Shown here: positions 1 through 6,329 of the stretch, one piece after another
Layout of the letters: the number at the start of each line of letters is the position of its first letter
Position numbering within the stretch: the stretch's first letter is position 1
Assembly: GCA_017999075.1 (NCBI GenBank)
Contig: JAGOBX010000219.1
Location: 1-6,329, forward strand
DNA length: 6,329 bases
DNA from: JAGOBX01 sp017999075 [NCBI: Candidatus Babelota bacterium]
Lineage (GTDB): Bacteria > JAGOBX01
Reading direction: 5' to 3'
Notes under the pieces: model-generated
What the model was told of the DNA's origin: nothing
The model's input: the letters and a program-made list of their open reading frames with translations, nothing else
The model's database searches: none
Made by a program: the position numbers and the translations under genes

Positions 1-220
1 TATGGATTTTTTATCAAAAGTCTTATATTGCGCGGATTATATTGAACCTACTCGAAAATTTTATTCACATGTCGATTTTAATGTTTTAAATAATTTAGAT
101 AAATTATTGGAGTTTGTTGTAAAAAATAAATTGAAACATATAGGTTCTTCAGAAATTCCGCATCCTAATATTTATAAAATTATTGGAAAACCAAAAAAAA
201 ATGATAAAAAAGTTTTTTGA
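1..220 (+). CDS. yqeK: YqeK-type HD-domain hydrolase, C-terminal end (partial)
   Basis: This is the last 72 codons of a gene that begins before the window; the ATG at position 2 is most likely an internal methionine. The diagnostic stretch is KVLYCADYIEPTRKF near the start. It matches the ADYIEPxR signature of the YqeK family, in which the aspartate is the last metal ligand of the HD fold. The HPNIYKII motif further on fits the HPxT-type end of the same family. YqeK proteins are cytosolic metal-dependent hydrolases that split diadenosine tetraphosphate symmetrically into two ADP. The earlier HD-box histidines lie outside the window, so catalytic integrity cannot be judged. The lysine-rich tail overlaps the start of the downstream LCP-like gene by about 20 bases, so the two are probably cotranscribed and translationally coupled. 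Family assignment rests on the signature motif and overall C-terminal pattern, not on a search. Confidence 0.78.
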   Translation, partial: MDFLSKVLYCADYIEPTRKFYSHVDFNVLNNLDKLLEFVVKNKLKHIGSSEIPHPNIYKIIGKPKKNDKKVF

Positions 221-1442
221 ATTTGTTTTTAAATACTTTGATTATTTTTTAAAACTATATTCTGGATTTAAATATAAAAGATATGCTCCGGCGGTAGTTT
301 CAATAATGTTATTGGTGTTTCTGTACGTATTGATAGAAAGTAATATAATTAAAATTTTCAACAATCCTCTTACCAATGACGCATTGAATAAAGATAAAAG
401 TATAAATGTTTTAATAGCAGCATTGACAGACGATAATCAATTGTCGAGTTTATATCTTTTCAGCTTTGAACCTGTAACATGCAAGATTGGAGTAATTTAT
501 TTTCCGTGGAATTCGCTTTTTCTTCAGGTGTCATCTTCAAAAAATAATAAATTATATACTGTTAAAGAATTGTATTCGATTGGCGGATTTGAATATTTGA
601 TTGAAAGTCTCGAAAATGATTTCAAAATTAAAATACCATATTATCTTGGATATAAAAAAATTGATTTTATAAAATCTATGGATTTGTTGTCTGGTATGCA
701 TCTGCGGGTTGCAAACCCTATAAAATTTTATGACAGATATGAAAAAAAATGGTATTTGCTGCCTGCCGGAACCAATGATTTTTTGGGATATAAACTATCA
801 GAATATCTGGAATATGATAAGGATATTTATAATGAAAATAATCTTACTTACCGTAAATCTAATTTTGTAAAAACGCTTTTTGAAAAACTTAATTCTATAG
901 AAGGAATCGAAAATCAAAGTTCATTTATGAAAAGCATACATTCGTTTATTTCATATAAAAATATGAATTTTGACAATTTTAATGAATTTATTTTATCGGT
1001 AAAAGAAGTTAAAGTTTACGATATAACATTTGATAAAGCGCCAGGACAGAAAGAATTGCATCAGAATATTGATGCATACAGGCTTAGCATATCTAAATCT
1101 ATAGATATTTTACCTAAAAGTTTTGAAACCAAACTTGATTCGGCTCAAAAACAAAATTATATTACTGTAGAAATTCTGAATGGTTCATCTTTATCAGGAA
1201 GCGCGGAAAAAATAAGAAAACAACTTCAAAAGTTTGTGGATGTAGACGTGCAATTCATTGGAAATGCTAAAACAAGAGATTATGCGAATACCCTGATAAT
1301 TGATAAAAAAAATAATTTGAAGTCATCACAGCGTATAAAAGAAATTTTGGGATTCGGAGAAATCAAACGGGAAATTGATGAAAATTCGTTCACGGATGTA
1401 ACAATAATTCTTGGAAATGATATTGAACCTGAAAAAAAATAA
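201..1442 (+). CDS. Membrane-anchored LCP-like protein with C-terminal LytR_C domain; LCP active site degenerate
   Basis: From the ATG at 201 this is a 413-residue protein. It has a short basic cytoplasmic N-terminus, one membrane segment at about 29-46, an LCP (LytR-CpsA-Psr) type fold at about 67-245, a linker, and a LytR_C domain at about 319-405 (YITVEILNGSSLSG...). LCP enzymes transfer lipid-linked glycopolymers to the cell wall outside the membrane. The fold pattern is visible: an IGG turn at 127-129, IKIPYYLGYKKIDFI like the family's 'IDYYVxVDxxxF', and LLPAGTNDFLGYKLSEYL like 'LxaGxqxLdGxxALxYaR'. The usual polar residues are replaced: RTD by LSS (81-83), PRD by PWN (102-104), and YARxR by LEYDK. 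A lone arginine (218) stands where the DxxRxxRQ motif is expected. It may therefore be a non-catalytic or diverged member. An in-frame TTG at 183 would add six residues; ATG was preferred, though neither start has a clear ribosome binding site. Confidence 0.72.
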   Translation: MIKKFFEFVFKYFDYFLKLYSGFKYKRYAPAVVSIMLLVFLYVLIESNIIKIFNNPLTNDALNKDKSINVLIAALTDDNQLSSLYLFSFEPVTCKIGVIYFPWNSLFLQVSSSKNNKLYTVKELYSIGGFEYLIESLENDFKIKIPYYLGYKKIDFIKSMDLLSGMHLRVANPIKFYDRYEKKWYLLPAGTNDFLGYKLSEYLEYDKDIYNENNLTYRKSNFVKTLFEKLNSIEGIENQSSFMKSIHSFISYKNMNFDNFNEFILSVKEVKVYDITFDKAPGQKELHQNIDAYRLSISKSIDILPKSFETKLDSAQKQNYITVEILNGSSLSGSAEKIRKQLQKFVDVDVQFIGNAKTRDYANTLIIDKKNNLKSSQRIKEILGFGEIKREIDENSFTDVTIILGNDIEPEKK

Positions 1443-1478
1443 GAAAATAAAATGTTGAGTTTTGATTGAATTTTGCGG

Positions 1479-2933
1479 TTAAAGCATTGGTGCAAATAAT
1501 GCGCAGAAGTTGTTTCTGAAAGTTTCAAGTCTTGATTTTTTCAAAACTGAATTAAAAGAAATTTTTTCAGAATATCTTTTTTCTGATTCAAACATATTTG
1601 CGGATTTTTTTATAATGTCAGTTCCTATTACTTCAAAACATAATTCGTAATTTGAACGTAACGAAATGTAATCAAGATTTCCTGAACCGAGTATTGCCCA
1701 TTCTTCATCAATTACTATAGATTTTGAATGAATAAAAGGAAGTTTGCGTTCGAAAATATTTATATTGCATTCTGTAAGTTCTCTGTATAAACTTTTTGAA
1801 GCGTATTCCATTATTTTATGTTCGTTTTTTTGCGGAATAATTATATTTACTTCAATTCCGGATAATCCGGCATATTTTAATGCGGAAATAATTTCTGGTT
1901 CCGGATAAAAATAAGGCGTAATTATATCTATTTTTTTTTCGGCATGCATAATAGCACCGAATATTATTAATGAAAATGCTTTGTAAGCTGCTGTTGGAGA
2001 ACTGTCGATAACACGTATTATGCTGTTTCCATCTTTAGGATTGTCAGGATAATATTTTAAATCATTTAAAATTTCGTTTGTTACAAATAACCAGTCTGTT
2101 GAAAATACTGATTGAAAATCAGATACTGCCGGTCCTTCGATTTTGAAATGATAATCATGTACAAAACAGTTTTTATTATTGCAGTATTTATTGTAATTTT
2201 CATCATGTATATTTAATCCTCCGCTAAAAGCGGTTTTCCCGTCTATAATCAGGTTTTTTCTGTGGTTTCTGAAATTTACTTTGAAATTTCGTTTTAAAAG
2301 ATTTAATCCGCCGAATGAATAAACTTTGGCTCCGGCTCGTTTCAGTTCATTCCAGAATTTTACAGGAGTGTTTATTGAACCTATTGGATCGTATAATAAT
2401 CTTACTTCAACTCCTGATTTTGCCTTATTTAATAATGCGGTTTTGAATTCTTTCCCGATATTGTCGCCTGAAAAAATGTATGACTCAAGACATATGAATT
2501 GTTTTGCTGAATTTATTGCATTAAGCATTTCAGGATAAGCTTCGTTTCCTGTAAGCAGAAAATTTATCTTGTTTCCGAATGTAGGAGGATATTGTTCGAG
2601 TGAATCAAGCAGAGAATTTGATTTCACAGTTTTTTTGTATGTAGATAATAATGCGTTTAGATCTTTTATTTGATTTTCGTTTATCTGAGTAATAATAAAC
2701 TGATTTATAAGTTTTGCGGAATTCCGGTATTTTTTTATTTTTCGTTTAAGTAATGTCATTCCGAAAACAAGATATAAAACTGCTCCCCCAATAGGAATAA
2801 ACAGCACTATTAAAATCCATAAAGCTTCTCCAACAGGATCCCGTTTTGAAGTGACAATATGATAAATTATAAGGATGTCAATTAATAGGCAGAAAAAAAA
2901 TAATATTATTACAATTATTATTGATGGAAACAT
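1479..2933 (-). CDS. cls: Cardiolipin synthase (phospholipase D superfamily)
   Basis: This 484-residue protein matches full-length bacterial cardiolipin synthases, which join two phosphatidylglycerol molecules into cardiolipin plus glycerol at the inner membrane. Two N-terminal membrane segments (about 4-27 and 37-58) with the RDPVGEALWIL stretch form the PLDc_N region. They are followed by two phospholipase D domains. Both HKD motifs are intact: HRKNLIID (H224, K226, D231) with the following GGLNI, and HSKSIVID (H402, K404, D409) with the following GSGNLD. The catalytic pair is therefore complete. The gene lies 32 bp downstream of the membrane protein on the same strand and is probably the last gene of a metK-led transcript. 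No Shine-Dalgarno sequence is visible before its ATG; the upstream bases are almost pure A and T. It converges on the LCP-like gene with a 36-bp gap. The subtype (ClsA-like) is inferred from the two membrane segments and length. Confidence 0.93.
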   Translation of the reverse strand: MFPSIIIVIILFFFCLLIDILIIYHIVTSKRDPVGEALWILIVLFIPIGGAVLYLVFGMTLLKRKIKKYRNSAKLINQFIITQINENQIKDLNALLSTYKKTVKSNSLLDSLEQYPPTFGNKINFLLTGNEAYPEMLNAINSAKQFICLESYIFSGDNIGKEFKTALLNKAKSGVEVRLLYDPIGSINTPVKFWNELKRAGAKVYSFGGLNLLKRNFKVNFRNHRKNLIIDGKTAFSGGLNIHDENYNKYCNNKNCFVHDYHFKIEGPAVSDFQSVFSTDWLFVTNEILNDLKYYPDNPKDGNSIIRVIDSSPTAAYKAFSLIIFGAIMHAEKKIDIITPYFYPEPEIISALKYAGLSGIEVNIIIPQKNEHKIMEYASKSLYRELTECNINIFERKLPFIHSKSIVIDEEWAILGSGNLDYISLRSNYELCFEVIGTDIIKKSANMFESEKRYSEKISFNSVLKKSRLETFRNNFCALFAPML

Positions 2934-2965
2934 TTTTAATAATTATTTTTTTAACTAAATTTATA

Positions 2966-3766
2966 TTAAAATTTAAAATCAGTTGTTTCTTCGTCTGCGG
3001 GTATTTTTGAAACAGGAACATTGTTGGCAGCGCATTTGTTTAAAAAATTTTGAGTTGGATTTGAAAATACCGCCCAAAAAAATATTGAACTGAATACCAT
3101 TAATGTTCCTATAATAAAATATTTCATAATTTTTCTTTTTTCGAGTTCAAAATCCATTATCCAATATAAAAAATAACTTGAAAGAGCCATTATGCAATAT
3201 AAAAAACCCGTTAATTTTATAACAGTCCAAATTTCCCAGGCTAAAAGGGTTGATACTGCAGCATCGTCGCTGTAATAACTTAATAATCCGACATAATATC
3301 CCATTTTAGCTAAATCCCTTGATATTACAAGCAGCCCTATTACTCCTCCGCTAACTAAGGTTGATATGCAAATTATAAAATATTCGATTATAGTTGAAAG
3401 TGAATATTGTTTGAAACTGAATCCGATTCCATGTTTTATCCACATGAACTTTTCGTTTGTAAATGGAGCAGATTGAATAACTGTTAATTTTACAGTAGGT
3501 TCGTCAGATAAGGTTAAAAAAAATATTGTGCCGGCAAATATTATTGACCACCAGATCAGATGTTTTATTCCTTTTTCAAAATTTCCTAATTTAACTGCTA
3601 GCAATAAAGGAATGTAAACTCCGAATGGTGCGAAGAACGGTAATGTATAAGCTGATGAAGTGAACATTCCGGAATAAGTTAAAAACATGGTGGAAATCAG
3701 AATTAACGGATAAGCCAACCATGTTTCAAATGATGATTTGAATAAAAACTCACCGTGCTTATACAC
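2966..3766 (-). CDS. Unrecognised polytopic membrane protein
   Basis: I do not recognise a named family. The 266-residue product has about six hydrophobic segments: roughly 16-35, 41-58, 70-86, 121-148, 172-204 (long) and 214-235. A non-membrane loop at about 87-120 carries DEPTVKLTVIQSAPF and KFMWIKHGIGF. A charged, lysine-rich turn (ELEKRKIMK) precedes the last helix, and the C-terminal tail of about 30 residues is soluble and acidic (PADEETTDFKF). The long helical region after a YYSDDAAVSTLLAWEIW stretch vaguely resembles YIP1-type membrane proteins, but this is not strong enough to name it. It sits between metK (28 bp upstream) and cls (32 bp downstream), suggesting an envelope role by association only. 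The start used is GTG at 3766 with a weak AAAGAAG nine bases upstream. That start is doubtful: deleting one A from the run at 3780-3783 would extend the frame to an ATG at 3791. Confidence 0.75.
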   Translation of the reverse strand: MYKHGEFLFKSSFETWLAYPLILISTMFLTYSGMFTSSAYTLPFFAPFGVYIPLLLAVKLGNFEKGIKHLIWWSIIFAGTIFFLTLSDEPTVKLTVIQSAPFTNEKFMWIKHGIGFSFKQYSLSTIIEYFIICISTLVSGGVIGLLVISRDLAKMGYYVGLLSYYSDDAAVSTLLAWEIWTVIKLTGFLYCIMALSSYFLYWIMDFELEKRKIMKYFIIGTLMVFSSIFFWAVFSNPTQNFLNKCAANNVPVSKIPADEETTDFKF

Positions 3767-3794
3767 TGACCGTAACTTCTTTTATAGACATAAA

Positions 3795-4955
3795 TTATTT
3801 TTTTAACAATTTTTTTAACTCGTCGACTTTATTGGTTTTTTCCCAACTGAAAATATTTCTTCCAAAATGACCGTAAGCCGCTGTTTTTAAATATATCGGT
3901 TTTCTCAAATCAAGAGTAGTTATTATACCTTTTGGAGTAGTGTCAAAAATTCCGAGAACAGCTTTTTCAATAATTGATTCTTCAATTTTGCCTGTTCCGA
4001 AAGTATTGACATAAACTGATACTGGTTTTGCTATACCGATTGCATAAGCAAGCTGAACTTCACATTCTTCAGCTAACCCTGCAGCTACAATGTTTTTAGC
4101 TATATATCTTCCCATGTATGCTGCTGATCTGTCTACTTTTGATGGATCCTTGCCTGAAAATGCACCGCCGCCGTGTCTGCCTTTTCCGCCGTAAGTATCT
4201 ACAATAATTTTTCTTCCTGTCAAACCGCAGTCTCCGTTTGGTCCGCCTACAACAAACCGGCCAGTAGGGTTAACATGGACTTTTAATTTGTTGTCAATAA
4301 GTTTTTTCGGCAATACCTGTCTTATAACTTTTTCTTCAATTTCTTTTTTTAATTTTGATAATGAAACTGAAGGCAAATGCTGGGTGGATATTACTACGGT
4401 ATCTATCTTGACAAGTTTTCTGCCGTCGTATAAACATGTAACTTGAGATTTACTGTCAGGACCAACGTATGCTAATTTTTTTGATTTCCTTAATTCTGCG
4501 AGTTTAATCAATAATTTATGCGCATACATAATCGGTGCAGGCATTAATTCAGGAGTATCGCTGTTAGCATAACCGAACATCATTCCCTGATCTCCAGCGC
4601 CTTGTTCTTTATGAAGACCCTGGCCTTCAGTAACTCCCTGTGAAATATCAGGAGATTGTTTGTCAAGCGCAACTATAACTCCGCTTGCATCACAATCAAA
4701 TCCATATTCTTTACCGGTATATCCGATATTTTTTACTACTGTTCTCGCTACATTTTGATAATCAACTGTTGCTTTAGTTGTAATTTCTCCAGCTATAGCT
4801 ATTAAACCTGTCGTTATTAAAGTTTCACACGCAACCCGGCTGTTAGGATCCTGAGTAAATATTGCATCAAGTATTCCATCAGAAATTTGATCCGCTACTT
4901 TATCCGGATGTCCTTCGCTGACAGATTCCGAAGTAAATAAATATTGTCTGCTCAT
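3795..4955 (-). CDS. metK: S-adenosylmethionine synthase
   Basis: This 386-residue cytosolic enzyme makes S-adenosylmethionine from methionine and ATP, releasing phosphate and diphosphate. Length and sequence match the bacterial MetK family throughout. The N-terminal block [14 protein letters not shown] gives the catalytic H16 and the magnesium ligand D18. The methionine-loop hexapeptide GAGDQG is at 119-124, and K169 lies in the PDSKSQ motif. GRKI gives R248 and K249. The phosphate-binding nonapeptide GGGAFSGKD is at 262-270, followed by K273 and D275 of SKVDRS. All expected catalytic residues are present. The ATG is fixed by a perfect AGGAGG 11 bases upstream. It is separated from galE by 169 bp holding its own strong promoter and a structured leader, and is probably the first gene of a metK-membrane protein-cls transcript. 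Nothing suggests transfer or decay. Confidence 0.98.
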   Translation of the reverse strand: MSRQYLFTSESVSEGHPDKVADQISDGILDAIFTQDPNSRVACETLITTGLIAIAGEITTKATVDYQNVARTVVKNIGYTGKEYGFDCDASGVIVALDKQSPDISQGVTEGQGLHKEQGAGDQGMMFGYANSDTPELMPAPIMYAHKLLIKLAELRKSKKLAYVGPDSKSQVTCLYDGRKLVKIDTVVISTQHLPSVSLSKLKKEIEEKVIRQVLPKKLIDNKLKVHVNPTGRFVVGGPNGDCGLTGRKIIVDTYGGKGRHGGGAFSGKDPSKVDRSAAYMGRYIAKNIVAAGLAEECEVQLAYAIGIAKPVSVYVNTFGTGKIEESIIEKAVLGIFDTTPKGIITTLDLRKPIYLKTAAYGHFGRNIFSWEKTNKVDELKKLLKK

Positions 4956-5095
4956 TTTAAAAAAAACCTCCTGAAAATTATTCTTATAATATAAATTTCA
5001 TTGCGCATTATATTTAACCGTAATTTGAATTCACAGTTTAGAAATATTATGCCGCTGCGCTAATTAAAAAATTCGGCATTAATTTTTCATTATTC
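4956..5095 (-). promoter_or_regulatory. metK 5' leader with two hairpins and possible pseudoknot
   Basis: From the promoter at 5102-5130 transcription should begin near 5095, giving a leader of about 140 nt. Two stems are visible on the minus strand. Hairpin 1 spans 5049-5079: ATGCCG pairs with CGGCAT around a 19-nt loop. Hairpin 2 spans 5016-5038: AACTGTGA pairs with TTACGGTT over eight pairs, including G-U pairs, around a 7-nt loop. The 3' side of the hairpin 1 loop contains GCGCA (5056-5060). It is complementary to TGCGC further downstream (5003-5007), which would make a pseudoknot enclosing hairpin 2. The ribosome binding site follows at 4967-4972. A long structured leader before metK suggests SAM- or methionine-responsive control, but I do not see the conserved cores of SAM-I, SAM-II or SMK-box riboswitches. 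The regulatory role is inference, since AT-rich RNA forms weak pairings by chance. Confidence 0.35.
4967..4972 (-). promoter_or_regulatory. metK ribosome binding site (AGGAGG)
   Basis: A full AGGAGG consensus, read on the minus strand, lies 11 bases before the metK ATG with a T8-A3 spacer. It is the strongest Shine-Dalgarno in the window and fixes the metK start. The leader contains no CCTCC complement, so an SMK-box (SAM-III) style mask of this site is not apparent. Confidence 0.9.
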
Positions 5096-5101
5096 TTTTT
5101 T

Positions 5102-5130
5102 ATTATACCATAGCTTTTTTATTTTTACAA
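5102..5130 (-). promoter_or_regulatory. Strong sigma70-type promoter for metK, overlapping the galE stop
   Basis: Read on the minus strand, the -35 element TTGTAA (5125-5130) matches four of six consensus bases. The spacer is exactly 17 bp. The -10 element is a perfect TATAAT (5102-5107), preceded by TGG to make an extended -10. The -35 consists of the last galE sense codon (TTG) and its TAA stop. The predicted start is about 5095. No terminator with a T tract separates galE from metK, so read-through from galE may add to this promoter. Among the sites examined it is clearly the best match to consensus. Confidence 0.72.
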
Positions 5131-6099
5131 CCTTTTTTTATAAACATTGTAAGTTGTTTCAATAATCGTTTTTATATCGCTGAATTTAGGCGACCATTTT
5201 AATTTTTCGAATGCGAGTTTATTTGATGCGATTACAGTTGCCGGATCTCCTGCACGTCTACCGGAAAATTTATAATTCAATTTTTTGCCTGTAATAGATT
5301 CTATTGATTTTATAACTTCCAGAACCGATGTTCCTGTATTCTGGCCGAGATTTATAAGCAGGTTTTCATTTTCTGATTTTACGTATTCGAGAGATTTTAT
5401 GTGAGCGTCAGCGAGATCATTAACATGAATATAATCTCTTATACATGAACCGTCGCGTGTTTTATAATCAGTCCCGAAAACTGACAGGGTTTCCCGTAAA
5501 CCTGTTAGTGTTTCCATTGCTACAGGAATAAGATTTGTGCAGTCTTTTTCAATAGAGGATATTCTGTTTTCAGTGTCATAACCTGCTGCGTTAAAATAAC
5601 GGAGTATGCCGTATCTTATGCCTTTGAGTCTGGAATACCATTTGATATTTTCTTCAATTGCGAGTTTTGTGTAGCCGTAATAATTTTCAGGATTAAGTTT
5701 GTGAGTTTCATCTACAGGCACGTATTCAGGTTCGCCGTATACAGCTGCTGAAGAAGAAAAAATAATAACAGGAATTTTGTATTCAGTCATTTTATTTAAA
5801 ATATTCAATGACCCAGTAATATTATTTACAGCATATTTTTCAGGAACTATCATTGATTCTCCTGCTGCTTTAAATGCTGCGAAATGATATATTGCGTCAT
5901 AATGTTCTGAACTCATGGCATTATCAAGATCAGACAGATTCAGTATGTCTCCTTTTATAAATTTTTCTTCAGAAAATATGTTGGAAGGATCGCCTTTAGA
6001 CATATTGTCAAACACTGTTATTTTATGACCTGTTCTTATTAAATCTGCGCATACATGACTTCCAATGTAACCTGCTCCGCCTATAACTAAAATTTTCAT
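5125..6099 (-). CDS. galE: UDP-glucose 4-epimerase
   Basis: This 324-residue cytosolic enzyme is a member of the extended short-chain dehydrogenase family. It interconverts UDP-glucose and UDP-galactose (or their N-acetyl forms), supplying sugars for envelope polysaccharides. The Rossmann NAD-binding loop GGAGYIGSH is at 7-15. HFAAFKAAGES (72-82) corresponds to the usual HFAgxKAVGES block. The SSSA motif provides S116, and YYGYTK provides the catalytic Y141 and K145 (YxxxK). RYFNAAG (167-173) and DYKTRDGSCIRDYIHV (211-226) are typical GalE substrate-binding segments. Length is close to the family norm of about 330-340. A GGAG (6108-6111) eight bases upstream supports the ATG start. It lies 100 bp downstream of the histidine kinase gene on the same strand. 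No convincing promoter is visible in that gap. Strict GalE versus a Gne-like epimerase acting on N-acetyl sugars cannot be separated by eye. Confidence 0.93.
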   Translation of the reverse strand: MKILVIGGAGYIGSHVCADLIRTGHKITVFDNMSKGDPSNIFSEEKFIKGDILNLSDLDNAMSSEHYDAIYHFAAFKAAGESMIVPEKYAVNNITGSLNILNKMTEYKIPVIIFSSSAAVYGEPEYVPVDETHKLNPENYYGYTKLAIEENIKWYSRLKGIRYGILRYFNAAGYDTENRISSIEKDCTNLIPVAMETLTGLRETLSVFGTDYKTRDGSCIRDYIHVNDLADAHIKSLEYVKSENENLLINLGQNTGTSVLEVIKSIESITGKKLNYKFSGRRAGDPATVIASNKLAFEKLKWSPKFSDIKTIIETTYNVYKKRL

Positions 6100-6199
6100 A
6101 ATTTAAACTCCGAAATTAAAAATAAATTTTATTTTTTATTTGTAAATAGCTGTTTAAAAACAATTCAGATGGAATGACATTTATTGTTTATAGTTTGTA

Positions 6200-6329
6200 T
6201 TATTCGAGTTTTTTAACAGGTAAAAGAATAGTGAACTCGCTTCCTATTTTTTCAGCGCTTATAACTGAAATTTTTCCTTTATGATCCTCAATAATTTTTT
6301 TTGCTATAGGTAAAACGAGTCCTATGCCG
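6200..6329 (-). CDS. Sensor histidine kinase, C-terminal end of ATPase domain (partial)
   Basis: Translating the minus strand from the right edge gives 42 codons and a TAA stop at 6200-6202. The product begins GIGLVLPIAKKIIEDHKGKI and continues with SVISAEKIGSEFTILLPV. This is the end of a HATPase_c domain: GIGL is the G2-box glycine motif, followed by the helix ending in EDHKG, and GSEFTILLPV is the closing beta strand common to two-component sensor kinases. The gene starts outside the window, so the sensor region, the phosphorylated histidine and the partner regulator are not visible. The IIEDH form resembles NtrB/NtrY/AtoS-type kinases, but that subtype is only a hint. It runs in the same direction as galE, 100 bp upstream of it. 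Confidence 0.85.
   Translation of the reverse strand, partial: GIGLVLPIAKKIIEDHKGKISVISAEKIGSEFTILLPVKKLE

Noticed and set aside
1484-1502. GCATT / AATGC hairpin near the convergent ends of the LCP-like gene and cls.
   Set aside because: Only five base pairs, inside the cls coding end, with no adjacent T tract; not supported as a terminator.
1280-1528. Minus-strand open frame of 82 codons across the LCP-cls junction.
   Set aside because: It is antisense to the LytR_C domain and overlaps the end of cls; its composition looks like a shadow frame.
1857-1871. CCGGA-TAA-TCCGG palindrome.
   Set aside because: It lies inside the cls coding sequence and is explained by codons; it is not repeated elsewhere in the window.
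2326-2538. Plus-strand open frame of 70 codons.
   Set aside because: It lies wholly antisense within cls, which has intact HKD motifs; the product has no recognisable features.
5007-5012. A second perfect TATAAT on the minus strand inside the metK leader.
   Set aside because: The best -35 at a suitable distance (CTGTGA at 5031-5036) matches only three of six bases and lies in hairpin 2; the promoter at 5102-5130 is far better.
6119-6139. A near-perfect inverted repeat of A and T bases (AAAATAAA / TTTATTTT) upstream of galE.
   Set aside because: It contains no G or C and has almost no loop; low-complexity AT sequence gives such palindromes readily and it is not a credible terminator.
6135-6163. 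A possible galE promoter: TTGTTT, 17-bp spacer, AATAAA on the minus strand.
   Set aside because: Both elements are imperfect and the region is nearly pure A and T, so such matches are expected by chance.

Overview
The window is strongly AT-rich and densely coded, with mostly short intergenic gaps and conserved housekeeping or envelope genes. It carries the 3' end of a yqeK-type HD hydrolase, an LCP/LytR_C envelope protein, a cardiolipin synthase, an unrecognised polytopic membrane protein, metK, galE and the 3' end of a sensor histidine kinase. No mobile element, CRISPR array, tRNA or rRNA was seen. The gene mix and base composition would fit an AT-rich bacterium of the Elusimicrobiota/Endomicrobium kind or an AT-rich spirochaete or Firmicute. 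That placement is a low-confidence inference; no taxonomic marker in the window settles it.

Left part (1-1442, plus strand): the yqeK tail overlaps the start of a membrane-anchored protein. Its domain order is LCP-like domain then LytR_C, but the LCP part lacks the usual catalytic arginines and aspartates. Centre and right (1479-6329, minus strand): reading in the direction of transcription, the order is histidine kinase tail, galE, metK, unknown membrane protein, cls. The two blocks converge at 1443-1478, where no convincing terminator is visible.

A strong sigma70-type promoter for metK is visible. Its -35 is made of the last sense codon and stop codon of galE, its spacer is 17 bp and its -10 is an extended TGGTATAAT. 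It implies a leader of about 140 nt before metK with two hairpins and a possible pseudoknot pairing. No known SAM riboswitch consensus is recognisable in it. metK, the membrane protein and cls are separated by only 28 and 32 bp without terminators, so they are probably one transcript joining SAM synthesis to an envelope/phospholipid module.

The points most worth a second look are the metK leader RNA, the apparently catalytically degenerate LCP protein, and the start of the membrane ORF after metK. There, removing one A from a short A run would extend the frame to an ATG just after the metK stop. Apart from these the region looks ordinary, and no clear novel defence or mobile system was found.
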